From UBA1715 sp964346725 (lineage in GTDB: Bacteria; Bacteroidota; Bacteroidia; Bacteroidales; UBA1715), in NCBI GenBank assembly GCA_964346725.1, contig CAYFVM010000019.1:1-40495 (forward strand): a stretch of DNA of 40,495 bases, given 5' to 3'. Position numbers and translations under genes: made by a program. Each line of letters begins with the position of its first letter. Positions within the stretch are counted from its first letter, which is position 1. Of this stretch, positions 1 through 8,032 are shown one piece after another. Below the pieces are notes generated by a model. That model ran no database searches, had not been told where the DNA came from, and saw nothing but the letters and a program-made list of their open reading frames with translations.

Positions 1-100
1 GTAGAGACGTCACACGGCTTTTCTATATTAATTTCACACGTTTCATCGTTATTGTCCTCACCCTCGTTATTCTCCAGAGAAAGACGTGTGGCGTCTCTAC
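1..100. repeat. REP/MITE-like element, copy 1, inside the RAYT reading frame
   Basis: The ends are inverted repeats of 16 bases: GTAGAGACGTCACACG at 1-16 and CGTGTGGCGTCTCTAC at 85-100, with one mismatch between the arms. The AT-rich core of about 68 bases is not itself an obvious hairpin. A second copy at 526-624 aligns along its whole length with one single-base gap and about four-fifths identity by eye. This copy lies within the coding frame of the minus-strand RAYT gene and adds no stop codon. The window starts exactly on the outer base of the inverted repeat, so the contig may break in this repeat family. Confidence 0.8.
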
Positions 101-386
101 CAGGCGTGGAAATTAAAATTAAATGTATGTGGTTGGGCATTATCACAAATAACGGGACGTTACTTCCTTTTTTAGGTTTTGTCATGTTTCTCAAACACCT
201 TTCTACATACCGCCCTATTTCCGACAACTCCATCTCATTGTCTCCATTTGCATTTTTGGAAATTTTTCCGAAATAATTTTCTCGCTTATTGGTGCAAATT
301 GTTATAAAATATGATCCTACATTATAATTGTGCCATGACGCACGAGACGACTGTATGCGAAATACATTTTGAAATTTGTCTGACAT
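1..386 (-). CDS. REP-associated tyrosine transposase (RAYT, Y1_Tnp/HUH family), 5' part only
   Basis: Reading the minus strand from the ATG at 386-384 gives 128 stop-free codons to the window edge. The product begins MSDKFQNVFRIQSS, continues with SYFITICTNKREN at about residues 25-37, and has FVIMPNHIHLIL at 80-91. This is the order seen in RAYT/Y1_Tnp proteins: an N-terminal strand FIT(I/F)CT..R, then the HUH metal-binding motif, here His86-Ile-His88. RAYTs are single-strand DNA transposases that act on REP/BIME palindromes; the catalytic tyrosine normally lies downstream and is outside the window. Residues about 96-128 are encoded by the palindromic element at 1-100 and are low-complexity acidic, not family sequence. 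A -7 box lies at 409-416. The gene may be intact, or broken by the element; the missing 3' end prevents a decision. Confidence 0.85.
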   Translation of the reverse strand, partial: MSDKFQNVFRIQSSRASWHNYNVGSYFITICTNKRENYFGKISKNANGDNEMELSEIGRYVERCLRNMTKPKKGSNVPLFVIMPNHIHLILISTPGRDATRLSLENNEGEDNNDETCEINIEKPCDVS

Positions 387-408
387 TTGCTTTTTCTTTG
401 GTTACAGA

Positions 409-416
409 CAAATATA
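409..416 (-). promoter_or_regulatory. Bacteroidota -7 box for the RAYT gene
   Basis: On the minus strand the bases read TATATTTG, a match to TAnnTTTG, 22 bases before the RAYT start codon. No clear TTG is present at the -33 spacing. The box supports the start at 386. Confidence 0.5.
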
Positions 417-525
417 GACCATTTTGTTGTAAAAAAAATCACACGTTTCCTCAATACCCTACAACACCGATGATTATTCTTTATTCTAAATCGTGAGATT
501 TTCTTTCAAATACGCATCGAAATCT

Positions 526-624
526 GTAGAGACGTTACACGACGTTTCTATATAAAATCCACATGTTCAGCGTTCTTGTCCTCGTCTTCGTTAACATATA
601 GTGGAAGACGTGTGGCGTCTCTAT
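526..624. repeat. REP/MITE-like element, copy 2, between the START-like gene and the RAYT gene
   Basis: It begins GTAGAGACGTTACACG and ends CGTGTGGCGTCTCTAT, inverted-repeat arms like those of copy 1. The 99-base length, the ends and the core (shared TTTCTATAT and TTGTCCTC blocks) match copy 1. It sits 11 bases downstream of the stop at 636 and about 110 bases upstream of the RAYT promoter. Read in the frame that corresponds to copy 1 it gives RDATRLPLYVNEDEDKN before a stop, recognisably like RDATRLSLENNEGEDNN of copy 1. RAYT genes are typically flanked by the REP elements they mobilise. Confidence 0.8.
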
Positions 625-635
625 AATAATTTTGT

Positions 636-1073
636 TTAATTGAATTTGTTCCCTTGAAATGCAATTACCGGGATTTGTGCCAATGTCTGGGCAAGATTGT
701 CAACAATTGCCTGCATCTTTTCCTTTTTAAGCATGGCGCGAGCCACCAAAGGCACGTTGGTGCGCAAGGTTATGCGTATGCGTGTATCGTAGGGAGCAAC
801 TTGTTTTAGTTGTATCCAGAGGCGAAACATGTCGTTTTGCTCAGTGCCCAATTTTATCAATTTACCCGATTCTTGTTCAAGAATTTTGAACGTAATACTC
901 ATTCCTGCCATTGCCTGCACGGTTATGCTATCTTGCATAAATGTAGCCTTCTCTTTTGCCTCGGCAGGGAGTATGCTTGCTAAATTTCTAAAGTCGGATA
1001 CGAAATCGTATAACTGTGAATCTTGGCAGGCATTTTTGGTTATTTTGCTTACGTATTCTTGTTCTTTTGCCAT
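636..1073 (-). CDS. START/SRPBCC-like conserved protein
   Basis: The 145-residue product has no signal peptide or membrane segment and should be cytoplasmic. It begins MAKEQEYVSKITKN and alternates short strands and helices; the C-terminal helix (KKEKMQAIVDNLAQTLAQIP) follows a run of strands (TRIRITLRTNVPLVA). This order and length resemble small START-like (SRPBCC) proteins conserved in Bacteroidales, whose ligand is unknown. I base the assignment on overall pattern, not on a signature motif. The start lies 3 bases after the asnS stop, so the two are almost certainly cotranscribed. Confidence 0.6.
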   Translation of the reverse strand: MAKEQEYVSKITKNACQDSQLYDFVSDFRNLASILPAEAKEKATFMQDSITVQAMAGMSITFKILEQESGKLIKLGTEQNDMFRLWIQLKQVAPYDTRIRITLRTNVPLVARAMLKKEKMQAIVDNLAQTLAQIPVIAFQGNKFN

Positions 1074-1076
1074 AGC

Positions 1077-2528
1077 TTAAAATTCAGCCGATTTTGGATA
1101 ACGAGGGAACGGAATCACATCGCGAATGTTGGTCATACCAGTAACGAACAACAATAAACGTTCAAAACCAAGACCAAAACCTGAGTGAGGAACAGAACCA
1201 AAGCGGCGCGTATCGAGATACCACCACATATCTTTCATTGGAATATTCATTTCTTCAATGCGTTTGCTTAATTTATCAAAATCAGACTCACGTTCGGAAC
1301 CACCAATAATTTCGCCAATACCGGGAAACAAAATATCCATAGCGGCAACAGTGCGACCATCAGGATTGAGTTTCATGTAGAAAGCTTTGATTTCTTTTGG
1401 ATAGCCCGTAAGTATCACTGGTTTTTTGAAATGTTTTTCTACCAAAAAGCGTTCGTGTTCACTCTGCAAATCAGCACCAAAACCTTCTATTTTGTACTTA
1501 AATTGACCTTTTTGATTTGGTTTGCTGTTTTTCAGAATGTCAATAGCTTCAGTGTATGTTAAACGTTGGAAATTGTTTTTAAGTACAAACTCTAACTTTT
1601 CAATCAAAGGCATTGAACGTTCCGCTTCGGGTTTACCCTTTTCTTCTTGAATCAGACGTTCTTGCAAGAAATCCAAATCTTCACGGCAATGCTCAAGAGC
1701 ATACGTAATTAAGTATTTCAAGAATTCTTCGGCAATGTCCATATCGTCGGTAATGTCGGCGAAGGCAATTTCTGGTTCTACCATCCAAAACTCAGCCAAA
1801 TGGCGAGTAGTGTTTGAATTTTCGGCACGGAATGTAGGACCAAACGTATACACTTTTGACAATGCCATACAAGCCAACTCAACTTCCAACTGTCCCGAAA
1901 CGGTTAAGTTTGCCATTTTCCCGAAAAAGTCTTGTGAATAATCAACAGCACCGTTTTCGTCTCTTGCTACGTTGTTTAAGTCAAGCGTGGTTACTTGAAA
2001 CATTTCGCCAGCACCTTCGCAGTCTGAAGCGGTAATAATAGGTGTGTGAATGTTGCAAAAACCGCGTTCTGTAAAAAACGTGTGAATTGCATATATCATA
2101 GCGTGACGCATACGCATAACAGCGCCAAACGCATTGGTACGGAAACGCAAGTGAGCGTTTTCGCGAAGAAATTCCAACGAGTGTTTTTTGGGTTGAATTG
2201 GATATTTATCAGGGTCGGCAACACCGAGAACCTCAACTTTTTCAGCCAAAACCTCAACTCGTTGTCCTTTCCCTTCCGATGCCTTGATTGTTCCTTCTAC
2301 ACTCAATGAACAACCAACAGAAATTGATTTTAAAAGAGCCGCATCAAAATTTTCAGCATTTATTACTATCTGAATATTTTGCAACGACGAACCATCATTC
2401 AATGCCACAAATGTTACAAAATTGTTGCCTCGATAGTTTCTTACCCATCCCTTTACAAGCACCTTAATATCTAGTTCCTCTGTGTTTAGAAGTGCTTTGA
2501 TTTCTGTTCTTTTTAAAGACATTGTCAT
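1077..2528 (-). CDS. asnS: asparaginyl-tRNA synthetase
   Basis: Class II synthetase that charges tRNA-Asn in the cytoplasm. The 483 residues show an N-terminal OB-fold anticodon-binding domain (about 18-115, with VKGWVRNYRGNNFVTFVAL), then the catalytic core: motif 2 region with FRAENSNTTRHLAEFWMVEP and motif 3 GFGLGFERLLLFVTG near the C terminus. The TRHLAEFWMVEPE stretch and the specific insertion before it fit AsnRS rather than AspRS. Length is normal for Bacteroidota AsnRS. Two in-frame ATGs are possible, 2528 and 2522; the second (MSLKRTEIK) is equally plausible. It is 27 bases downstream of the DUF2723 gene and just upstream of the START-like gene, probably one transcript. Confidence 0.97.
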   Translation of the reverse strand: MTMSLKRTEIKALLNTEELDIKVLVKGWVRNYRGNNFVTFVALNDGSSLQNIQIVINAENFDAALLKSISVGCSLSVEGTIKASEGKGQRVEVLAEKVEVLGVADPDKYPIQPKKHSLEFLRENAHLRFRTNAFGAVMRMRHAMIYAIHTFFTERGFCNIHTPIITASDCEGAGEMFQVTTLDLNNVARDENGAVDYSQDFFGKMANLTVSGQLEVELACMALSKVYTFGPTFRAENSNTTRHLAEFWMVEPEIAFADITDDMDIAEEFLKYLITYALEHCREDLDFLQERLIQEEKGKPEAERSMPLIEKLEFVLKNNFQRLTYTEAIDILKNSKPNQKGQFKYKIEGFGADLQSEHERFLVEKHFKKPVILTGYPKEIKAFYMKLNPDGRTVAAMDILFPGIGEIIGGSERESDFDKLSKRIEEMNIPMKDMWWYLDTRRFGSVPHSGFGLGFERLLLFVTGMTNIRDVIPFPRYPKSAEF

Positions 2529-2555
2529 ATCTGTTTGTGTGTTTTCACAATCATT

Positions 2556-5500
2556 TTATTCTTGTTGCTGAGTAGCATACTTTAAATACGTATCAAGCGA
2601 ATTTGCGTCTACATCAGCCCAGCGAGTTTCAAGTTCTTTGCAGAACGCAGTTTGATTGAATTGTAGTGCCGATTGATATATTTGAATAACTGTACGAACG
2701 TAATCTACACGCTCACGTTCAACTTGATCTCCATATTTCGGTTGCTTAGCCTTCAACGAATTATACCACTCTATTTCATCTATCATATTGAATGCAAGCG
2801 TACGAAGTTCGCGATTGCCGGCTTCAAAATCATCTGCCATATAATATGCAAACGCAGTTGAAATAATAGATTCATCGAAATATGGAAATTGCCAATCGGG
2901 CATTATTTCAGTAAGTTTATTCAATACTTGTTTTGCGGAATCAATCTTATTTTCTCTAATCAATTCAAACGCAAGAGAATTGAACATCTGGCGAATACCA
3001 ATAACTCTGGTAGTACGTTCATGGAAATGATCCATATATACACCTTTTTCGCCCATACCACGCCATTGATATATGTTCATCAACTTGTCGTACATTACGT
3101 CTGTGTCAAGATACGGCATACCACCATCGGTATTTTTAATAGGAACGAATTTAAACGTAAAGCCATCGTAGCGAAGATAGTTTTCAAGTCCCATATCGGA
3201 AGCAGACGATTGGCTTGTAAAATACAATGGTCTATCCCATTGGAAACCATCTAAGCAATCATATAGTACAAGTTTGTTCTTGTATATCATATTGTCCTTA
3301 ATATCAAATACAATTTCCGATTCAAGTTTTGAAGAATCTTTAAGCGAAACAGCGTTATTTTTCAACGCAAGGTTTTTATCGACTCTAAACATAACTTTTT
3401 TAGCAGGGAAAAAATTGTATTTATCACCATATTCCTGAATCATCATGTCATCGGCGCGGACAACATCCATTGCCTCACTTAGAGGGATTACCTTATTTTT
3501 GGTGCTTGCATGTTCGCGTACTATAACCATATCACGAATGCCTTTGCCTACTTGTGCTTCGGTGAGTTTCATAGGAAGCGGAGCAGACTGATACGCACGA
3601 TGTTTCATTTGCTGTGCATACCAATCGGTAGCAAGCAACGGCGTACAAAGTACACGCACATCGGTACGAACGCCTTCTATTTCTTGTATGTACCAAAGAG
3701 GGAATGTATCATTATCACCTGCGGTTACTATCATAGAATTAGGGTCGCACGATTGTAGGTAGTTGTATGCAAAATCGTGAGCGGTATATCGTCCTGAACG
3801 GTCATGGTCGTCCCAGTTTTGCGTAGCAAGCAATACCGGTGTCGGTATTGTAATTAGTAATGCTACCAAAATACCTGCCAACACGCCTACTCTCTGATAT
3901 TTTTTTAACGCATTTTTTACAAACTCAAAAATAGCAAGTACACTCAAACCTATCCAAATACAATATGCATAGAACGAACCGGCATACGCATAATCACGTT
4001 CGCGCGGTTCGTAAGGTTTTTGATTCAAGTACATAATGATAGCCAAGCCAGTCATTAAGAACAACAAGATTACCACCAACGAGTCGTTTTTGCGACGTGT
4101 TACTTGGAACAATAAACCTATTAAACCAAGCAAGAATGGTAACATGTAGTACACATTGCGAGAAGGAGTATTTTTTGCTTTCTCAGAAATTTGCGATTGG
4201 TCACCAACCAAGACTTTATCAATTGCACTAATACCGGTAATCCAGTTTCCGTTAACAATTCCTCCATGCCCTTGCGTATCATTTTGACGACCGCAGAAGT
4301 TCCACATGAAATAACGCATATACATGTGTCCCACTTGGTATGAGAAGAAATAGCGGAGATTTTGACCAAAAGTAGGCATGTCATAATTTTTGCCTTCACG
4401 GTCGTAACGAACCTTACGAGTATTAACGCCATCTTTAATTCCTGCCCAATCCTTATACCCACGAATATGATGTGATTCACGGCTAAACATACGTGGGAAA
4501 ATTGTGCACTGATCAGGATTCCAAACATATTCTATACCATTGCTCACACGCACATATTTACCATTGCGTGGAGTATAGGTAAATTTCTCCTTTACTTCAG
4601 GAGTGCCATCGGAATTCCATTTTGGAGACGCATTATAATATGGTCCGTACAAAAGAGGCGTAGAACCATATTGCTCACGATTCAAATATGAAAGCAATGA
4701 GAACGCATCTTTTGGTGCATTTTCATTCATTGGCGTTTCAGCATTTGAACGGATAATAATAATAGCATACGATGAATATCCTATCATTACCACCATCAAT
4801 ACGTTCACAATAGTATTGAGCACATACTTGTTTTTCTGATTTACTAGATATAAACCTCCAATAATTCCCGCAAATACAATAATCCAAATAAGAGGAATAT
4901 CAGTTAAAGAAGGCATTCCTAATAATAACGTAATAAATGCTACAGAACCAACTTTTAGCCATTTGTTTGCTTTGTTTGATTTTGTAAAAATAACACTCGC
5001 AACAAATGCAGCCATAAGTACGAAAACCCATGCGATTAGACCGGATTGATACGGCATGCCAAGCACATTTACGCAAAATAATTCAAATGACGAAGCCACA
5101 TCAACCGAGCCGGCAATAATTCCCCACATCATGAATGCGATGAAAATAAATGAAAGCAAGGCGGTTACTATGATTCCTTTTAGTGTAGGATTGTATTTTT
5201 TGAAATAATATACGAATACTATTGCAGTGATAGTCAACAAGTTCAACAAGTGAACGCCAATTGACAATCCCATAATGTAGGCAATGAATATTATCCAACG
5301 GTCACTTCCTTGTTCGTCGGAATGATCTTCCCATTTAAGAATTGCCCAAAATACAATTGCCGTCAGTAACGACGACATACCATATACTTCGCCTTCTACG
5401 GCAGAAAACCAAAATGTATCGGTAAATGTATATGACCCTGCACCAATAAGTCCGGCACTAAGGATTACAATAATGTTAGATAATGACAATTCACTATAAA

Positions 5501-5819
5501 ATTTTTTGGCAAGGTGCGTAATGCTCCAAAACAAAAACATGATAGTTGCCCCACTTGCCAATGCTGACATAGAGTTGATGCATGCTGCAACTTGTTCGGG
5601 AGAAGAAGCGAATAATGAGAAAAATCTTCCTAAAAGCAAGAACAATGGTGCGCCCGGGGGGTGACCAACTTCCAACTTACCTGCGGTAGCTATAAATTCT
5701 CCACAATCCCAAAGGCTTACCGTTGGTTCAATAGTGAGCAAATACACTATTGAAGCACCTATAAAGGCAACGAAACCTAAAAGATTGTTCCATAGTTTAT
5801 ACGTTTTTTCCATTATCAC
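2556..5819 (-). CDS. DUF2723 (TMEM260-like) multi-pass membrane protein, putative protein O-mannosyltransferase
   Basis: The 1087 residues start with a membrane helix (about 11-30) followed by the DUF2723 signature SLWDCGEFIATAGKLEVGHP and PPGAPLFLLLGR. About a dozen hydrophobic segments run to roughly residue 680, and a large soluble C-terminal part follows with helical, TPR-like repeats near the end. In GT-C glycosyltransferases an acidic residue in the first periplasmic loop is catalytic; the Asp/Glu of WDCGEF is the natural candidate. DUF2723 is homologous to human TMEM260, known to O-mannosylate IPT domains; activity here is inferred from that. MEKTYK at 5813 is an alternative start. A -7 box lies just upstream at 5835-5842. 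The gene probably leads the transcript containing asnS. Confidence 0.85.
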   Translation of the reverse strand: MIMEKTYKLWNNLLGFVAFIGASIVYLLTIEPTVSLWDCGEFIATAGKLEVGHPPGAPLFLLLGRFFSLFASSPEQVAACINSMSALASGATIMFLFWSITHLAKKFYSELSLSNIIVILSAGLIGAGSYTFTDTFWFSAVEGEVYGMSSLLTAIVFWAILKWEDHSDEQGSDRWIIFIAYIMGLSIGVHLLNLLTITAIVFVYYFKKYNPTLKGIIVTALLSFIFIAFMMWGIIAGSVDVASSFELFCVNVLGMPYQSGLIAWVFVLMAAFVASVIFTKSNKANKWLKVGSVAFITLLLGMPSLTDIPLIWIIVFAGIIGGLYLVNQKNKYVLNTIVNVLMVVMIGYSSYAIIIIRSNAETPMNENAPKDAFSLLSYLNREQYGSTPLLYGPYYNASPKWNSDGTPEVKEKFTYTPRNGKYVRVSNGIEYVWNPDQCTIFPRMFSRESHHIRGYKDWAGIKDGVNTRKVRYDREGKNYDMPTFGQNLRYFFSYQVGHMYMRYFMWNFCGRQNDTQGHGGIVNGNWITGISAIDKVLVGDQSQISEKAKNTPSRNVYYMLPFLLGLIGLLFQVTRRKNDSLVVILLFLMTGLAIIMYLNQKPYEPRERDYAYAGSFYAYCIWIGLSVLAIFEFVKNALKKYQRVGVLAGILVALLITIPTPVLLATQNWDDHDRSGRYTAHDFAYNYLQSCDPNSMIVTAGDNDTFPLWYIQEIEGVRTDVRVLCTPLLATDWYAQQMKHRAYQSAPLPMKLTEAQVGKGIRDMVIVREHASTKNKVIPLSEAMDVVRADDMMIQEYGDKYNFFPAKKVMFRVDKNLALKNNAVSLKDSSKLESEIVFDIKDNMIYKNKLVLYDCLDGFQWDRPLYFTSQSSASDMGLENYLRYDGFTFKFVPIKNTDGGMPYLDTDVMYDKLMNIYQWRGMGEKGVYMDHFHERTTRVIGIRQMFNSLAFELIRENKIDSAKQVLNKLTEIMPDWQFPYFDESIISTAFAYYMADDFEAGNRELRTLAFNMIDEIEWYNSLKAKQPKYGDQVERERVDYVRTVIQIYQSALQFNQTAFCKELETRWADVDANSLDTYLKYATQQQE

Positions 5820-5834
5820 TTATTTAAATTTGCA

Positions 5835-5842
5835 CAAAATTA
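5835..5842 (-). promoter_or_regulatory. -7 box for the DUF2723 gene
   Basis: The minus strand reads TAATTTTG (TAnnTTTG consensus) 15 bases upstream of the start codon. I see no good TTG element at the -33 position. Confidence 0.45.
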
Positions 5843-5925
5843 GAAAAACAATCCTAATATGATTTTATTTACTAGTTTATTTTTTCGTTACGCATTTTGC
5901 AACGAACGTAACCAACTGACTACAG

Positions 5926-6951
5926 CTATTTTACGTTCCATCCTTGAGTTTTAAGATGTACGTAATCGCCGGAGCGTGAAATCATACCAAGTCCCTGCTC
6001 TTTTTCTACAATACTTCCAATAACTGTAACATCTTTGATTTTGCTTACATCATCGTATTTTGCCAATGGAATGGAAAACAGCAATTCGTAATCTTCGCCT
6101 CCGTGAAGTGCCGGAATAAGCGGTTCGAGAGAGAATTCTTTGCATACTTCGCCGGTTGCCTCATTGATAGGAATTTTTTCTTCAAAAATCTTACATCCCA
6201 CATTTGAATCAAGACAAAGATGGAATAACTCAGAAGAAAGCCCATCGGAAATATCAATCATTGAGGTGGGAACAATATTTAATTGTGCCATGTCGGCTAT
6301 TATATCGTAGCGAGCTTCTGGTTTGAGTATTCGTTGCAACACGTATTCATATCCGGTAAGTTTTGGCTGCGAACCTTTGCCACTATCGTACACAGCTTTT
6401 TCGCGTTGAAGCACTTGTAATCCTGCATAGGCAGCACCCAAGTCGCCGGTAACGCAAATCAAATCGTTTGGTTTTGCTCCGCTACGATACGTTATTTTTT
6501 CTTTTGCAACGGTTCCCAACATGGTAATGCTTATCCCCAAACCGGTCATGGAAGCCGAAGTGTCGCCACCTATCAATTCCACGCCAATTCGCTCACACGC
6601 CAAACGCATGCCATCGTATAATTGTTCCAAGGCATCTACCGAAAACTTTGCAGATACTGCAATAGAAACCAACATTTTTTGCGGTTTGCCATTCATGGCA
6701 TAAATATCGGATGCATTTGCCATAACAGCCTTGTAGCCTAAATGTTTCAATGGGAAAAATATCAAATCGAAATTGATGCCTTCCATGAGCAAATCGGTGG
6801 TTACTAATTGATACTCCGTTTCGCTATATGGCAACACAGCACAATCATCACCGACACCTTTAATAGTAGATTCGCTTTTTTTGAAATTCTTAGTTAGTAT
6901 ATCTATTAGTCCAAATTCGCCTACCTCATTTACCATTCTTTGTTTTTCCAT
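5926..6951 (-). CDS. thiL: thiamine-monophosphate kinase
   Basis: ThiL phosphorylates thiamine monophosphate to the diphosphate cofactor using ATP. The 341-residue product has the AIR-synthase-like fold features of the family: GEFGLIDIL near the N terminus, the Mg/ATP-binding VGDDCAVL (about 33-40), VTTDLLMEGINF, the YKAVMANASDIYAMNG helix, GGDTSAS, and in the C-terminal half MIDISDGLSSEL and HGGEDYELLF. Length is normal. Other thiamine genes are not nearby. It is divergent from the ROK kinase gene, each with its own -7 box in the 114-base spacer. No TPP riboswitch is visible in the leader. Confidence 0.95.
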   Translation of the reverse strand: MEKQRMVNEVGEFGLIDILTKNFKKSESTIKGVGDDCAVLPYSETEYQLVTTDLLMEGINFDLIFFPLKHLGYKAVMANASDIYAMNGKPQKMLVSIAVSAKFSVDALEQLYDGMRLACERIGVELIGGDTSASMTGLGISITMLGTVAKEKITYRSGAKPNDLICVTGDLGAAYAGLQVLQREKAVYDSGKGSQPKLTGYEYVLQRILKPEARYDIIADMAQLNIVPTSMIDISDGLSSELFHLCLDSNVGCKIFEEKIPINEATGEVCKEFSLEPLIPALHGGEDYELLFSIPLAKYDDVSKIKDVTVIGSIVEKEQGLGMISRSGDYVHLKTQGWNVK

Positions 6952-6967
6952 GTCTATAAATTTTATG

Positions 6968-6975
6968 CAAAAGTA
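6968..6975 (-). promoter_or_regulatory. -7 box for thiL
   Basis: The minus strand reads TACTTTTG, matching TAnnTTTG, 16 bases before the thiL start. The -33 TTG is not at ideal spacing. Confidence 0.5.
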
Positions 6976-7012
6976 GAAAATTATTGCAAGTAATTAATTA
7001 TGAATTATGTGA

Positions 7013-7043
7013 TTGGTAGTCATTAAGAAATTCAATACTTTTG
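7013..7043 (+). promoter_or_regulatory. Bacteroidota promoter for the ROK kinase transcript
   Basis: TTG at 7013-7015, 20 bases, then TACTTTTG at 7036-7043: a complete match to the TTG-N19-21-TAnnTTTG consensus, 22 bases ahead of the start codon. Confidence 0.75.
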
Positions 7044-7065
7044 TACAAATGAAAACATTGATTTT

Positions 7066-8025
7066 ATGAAACAAATAACCGTTGGAATTGATATAGGTGG
7101 AACCAATACCGCTATTGGATTTGTTGACCACGAAGGTAACTGTTTGTCAGAGACAACTACACTAACCAAAGAGTTTACCGAAATAGAACCGTACATGAAA
7201 AATTTGTGCGGCCTGATTCAAACTGAGTTGCAAAAGCACTCTGATTGGCAACTGATGGGTATTGGTATAGGTGCTCCAAACGCTAACTATCACCGCGGAA
7301 CTATTGAAGAAGCTCCTAACTTGAGTTGGAAAGGCACGGTGCATTTCTGCAAAATGATGCAAGAATATTTTCCTAACGTGAAAATTGCAATAACCAACGA
7401 TGCCAATGCTGCTGCCATGGGAGAAATGATTTTCGGGGCAGCCAAAGGCATGAAAGATTTTGTGGTTATTACACTTGGTACGGGTTTGGGTAGTGGTATT
7501 GTAGTAAACGGTGACTTAGTATACGGTCACGATGGTTTCGCAGGCGAAGTTGGTCACACTACTGCCATTATTGGTGGTCGCGACTGTGGTTGTGGCAAAA
7601 AAGGCTGTCTTGAAACGTATGCTTCTGCAACGGGTATTGTTCGCACCATGACCGAATTGATGTGCAACTCTCGCAAACCATCAGCGCTACGCGATATTCC
7701 AAACAGCAAACTTACCTCATACGATGTGTACAAAGCCTACGAACAAGGCGATGAATTGGCTAAAGAGTGTTTTGTTTACACCGGAAAAATTCTCGGCATG
7801 AAATTGGCCGACGTGGTTTGCCACACAAGCCCATCGACTATATTCTTGCTCGGAGGACCTGCAAAAGCAGGCGATGCAATAATAAAACCTACAAAAGCAT
7901 CTATGGAAGAGCACCTTTTACCTATTTTCAAAAATAAAATAAACATATGCCTGAGTGGGCTCATGAATACAAATGCAGCTGTATTAGGAGCCAGTGCTTT
8001 AGCTTGGAAAGAGTTAGAGAAATAG
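7066..8025 (+). CDS. ROK family sugar kinase (glucokinase-like)
   Basis: The 319-residue protein has the complete ROK layout: ATP phosphate-binding GIDIGGTNTAIGF (7-19), NDANAAAMGE with the likely catalytic Asp112, the second phosphate loop TLGTGLGSGIV, EVGH at 161-164, and the zinc motif CGCGKKGCLE (Cys174, Cys176, Cys181). ROK kinases phosphorylate free hexoses such as glucose or N-acetylglucosamine at O6 in the cytoplasm. The Glu161-His164 pair is typical of sugar kinases rather than ROK repressors, and no N-terminal HTH is present. A glucokinase is the default reading; the GH3 hexosaminidase-like gene downstream makes an N-acetylhexosamine kinase an alternative. The next gene starts 7 bases after the stop. 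Confidence 0.92.
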   Translation: MKQITVGIDIGGTNTAIGFVDHEGNCLSETTTLTKEFTEIEPYMKNLCGLIQTELQKHSDWQLMGIGIGAPNANYHRGTIEEAPNLSWKGTVHFCKMMQEYFPNVKIAITNDANAAAMGEMIFGAAKGMKDFVVITLGTGLGSGIVVNGDLVYGHDGFAGEVGHTTAIIGGRDCGCGKKGCLETYASATGIVRTMTELMCNSRKPSALRDIPNSKLTSYDVYKAYEQGDELAKECFVYTGKILGMKLADVVCHTSPSTIFLLGGPAKAGDAIIKPTKASMEEHLLPIFKNKINICLSGLMNTNAAVLGASALAWKELEK

Positions 8026-8032
8026 TACTAGT

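Noticed and set aside
52..496. Plus-strand open frames at 52-276 and 311-496
   Set aside because: They lie opposite the RAYT coding strand or its promoter, and have no recognisable features.
4121..4528. Open frame opposite or within the DUF2723 gene, and similar frames within other large genes
   Set aside because: Shadow frames with no start context or recognisable domains inside confidently assigned genes.
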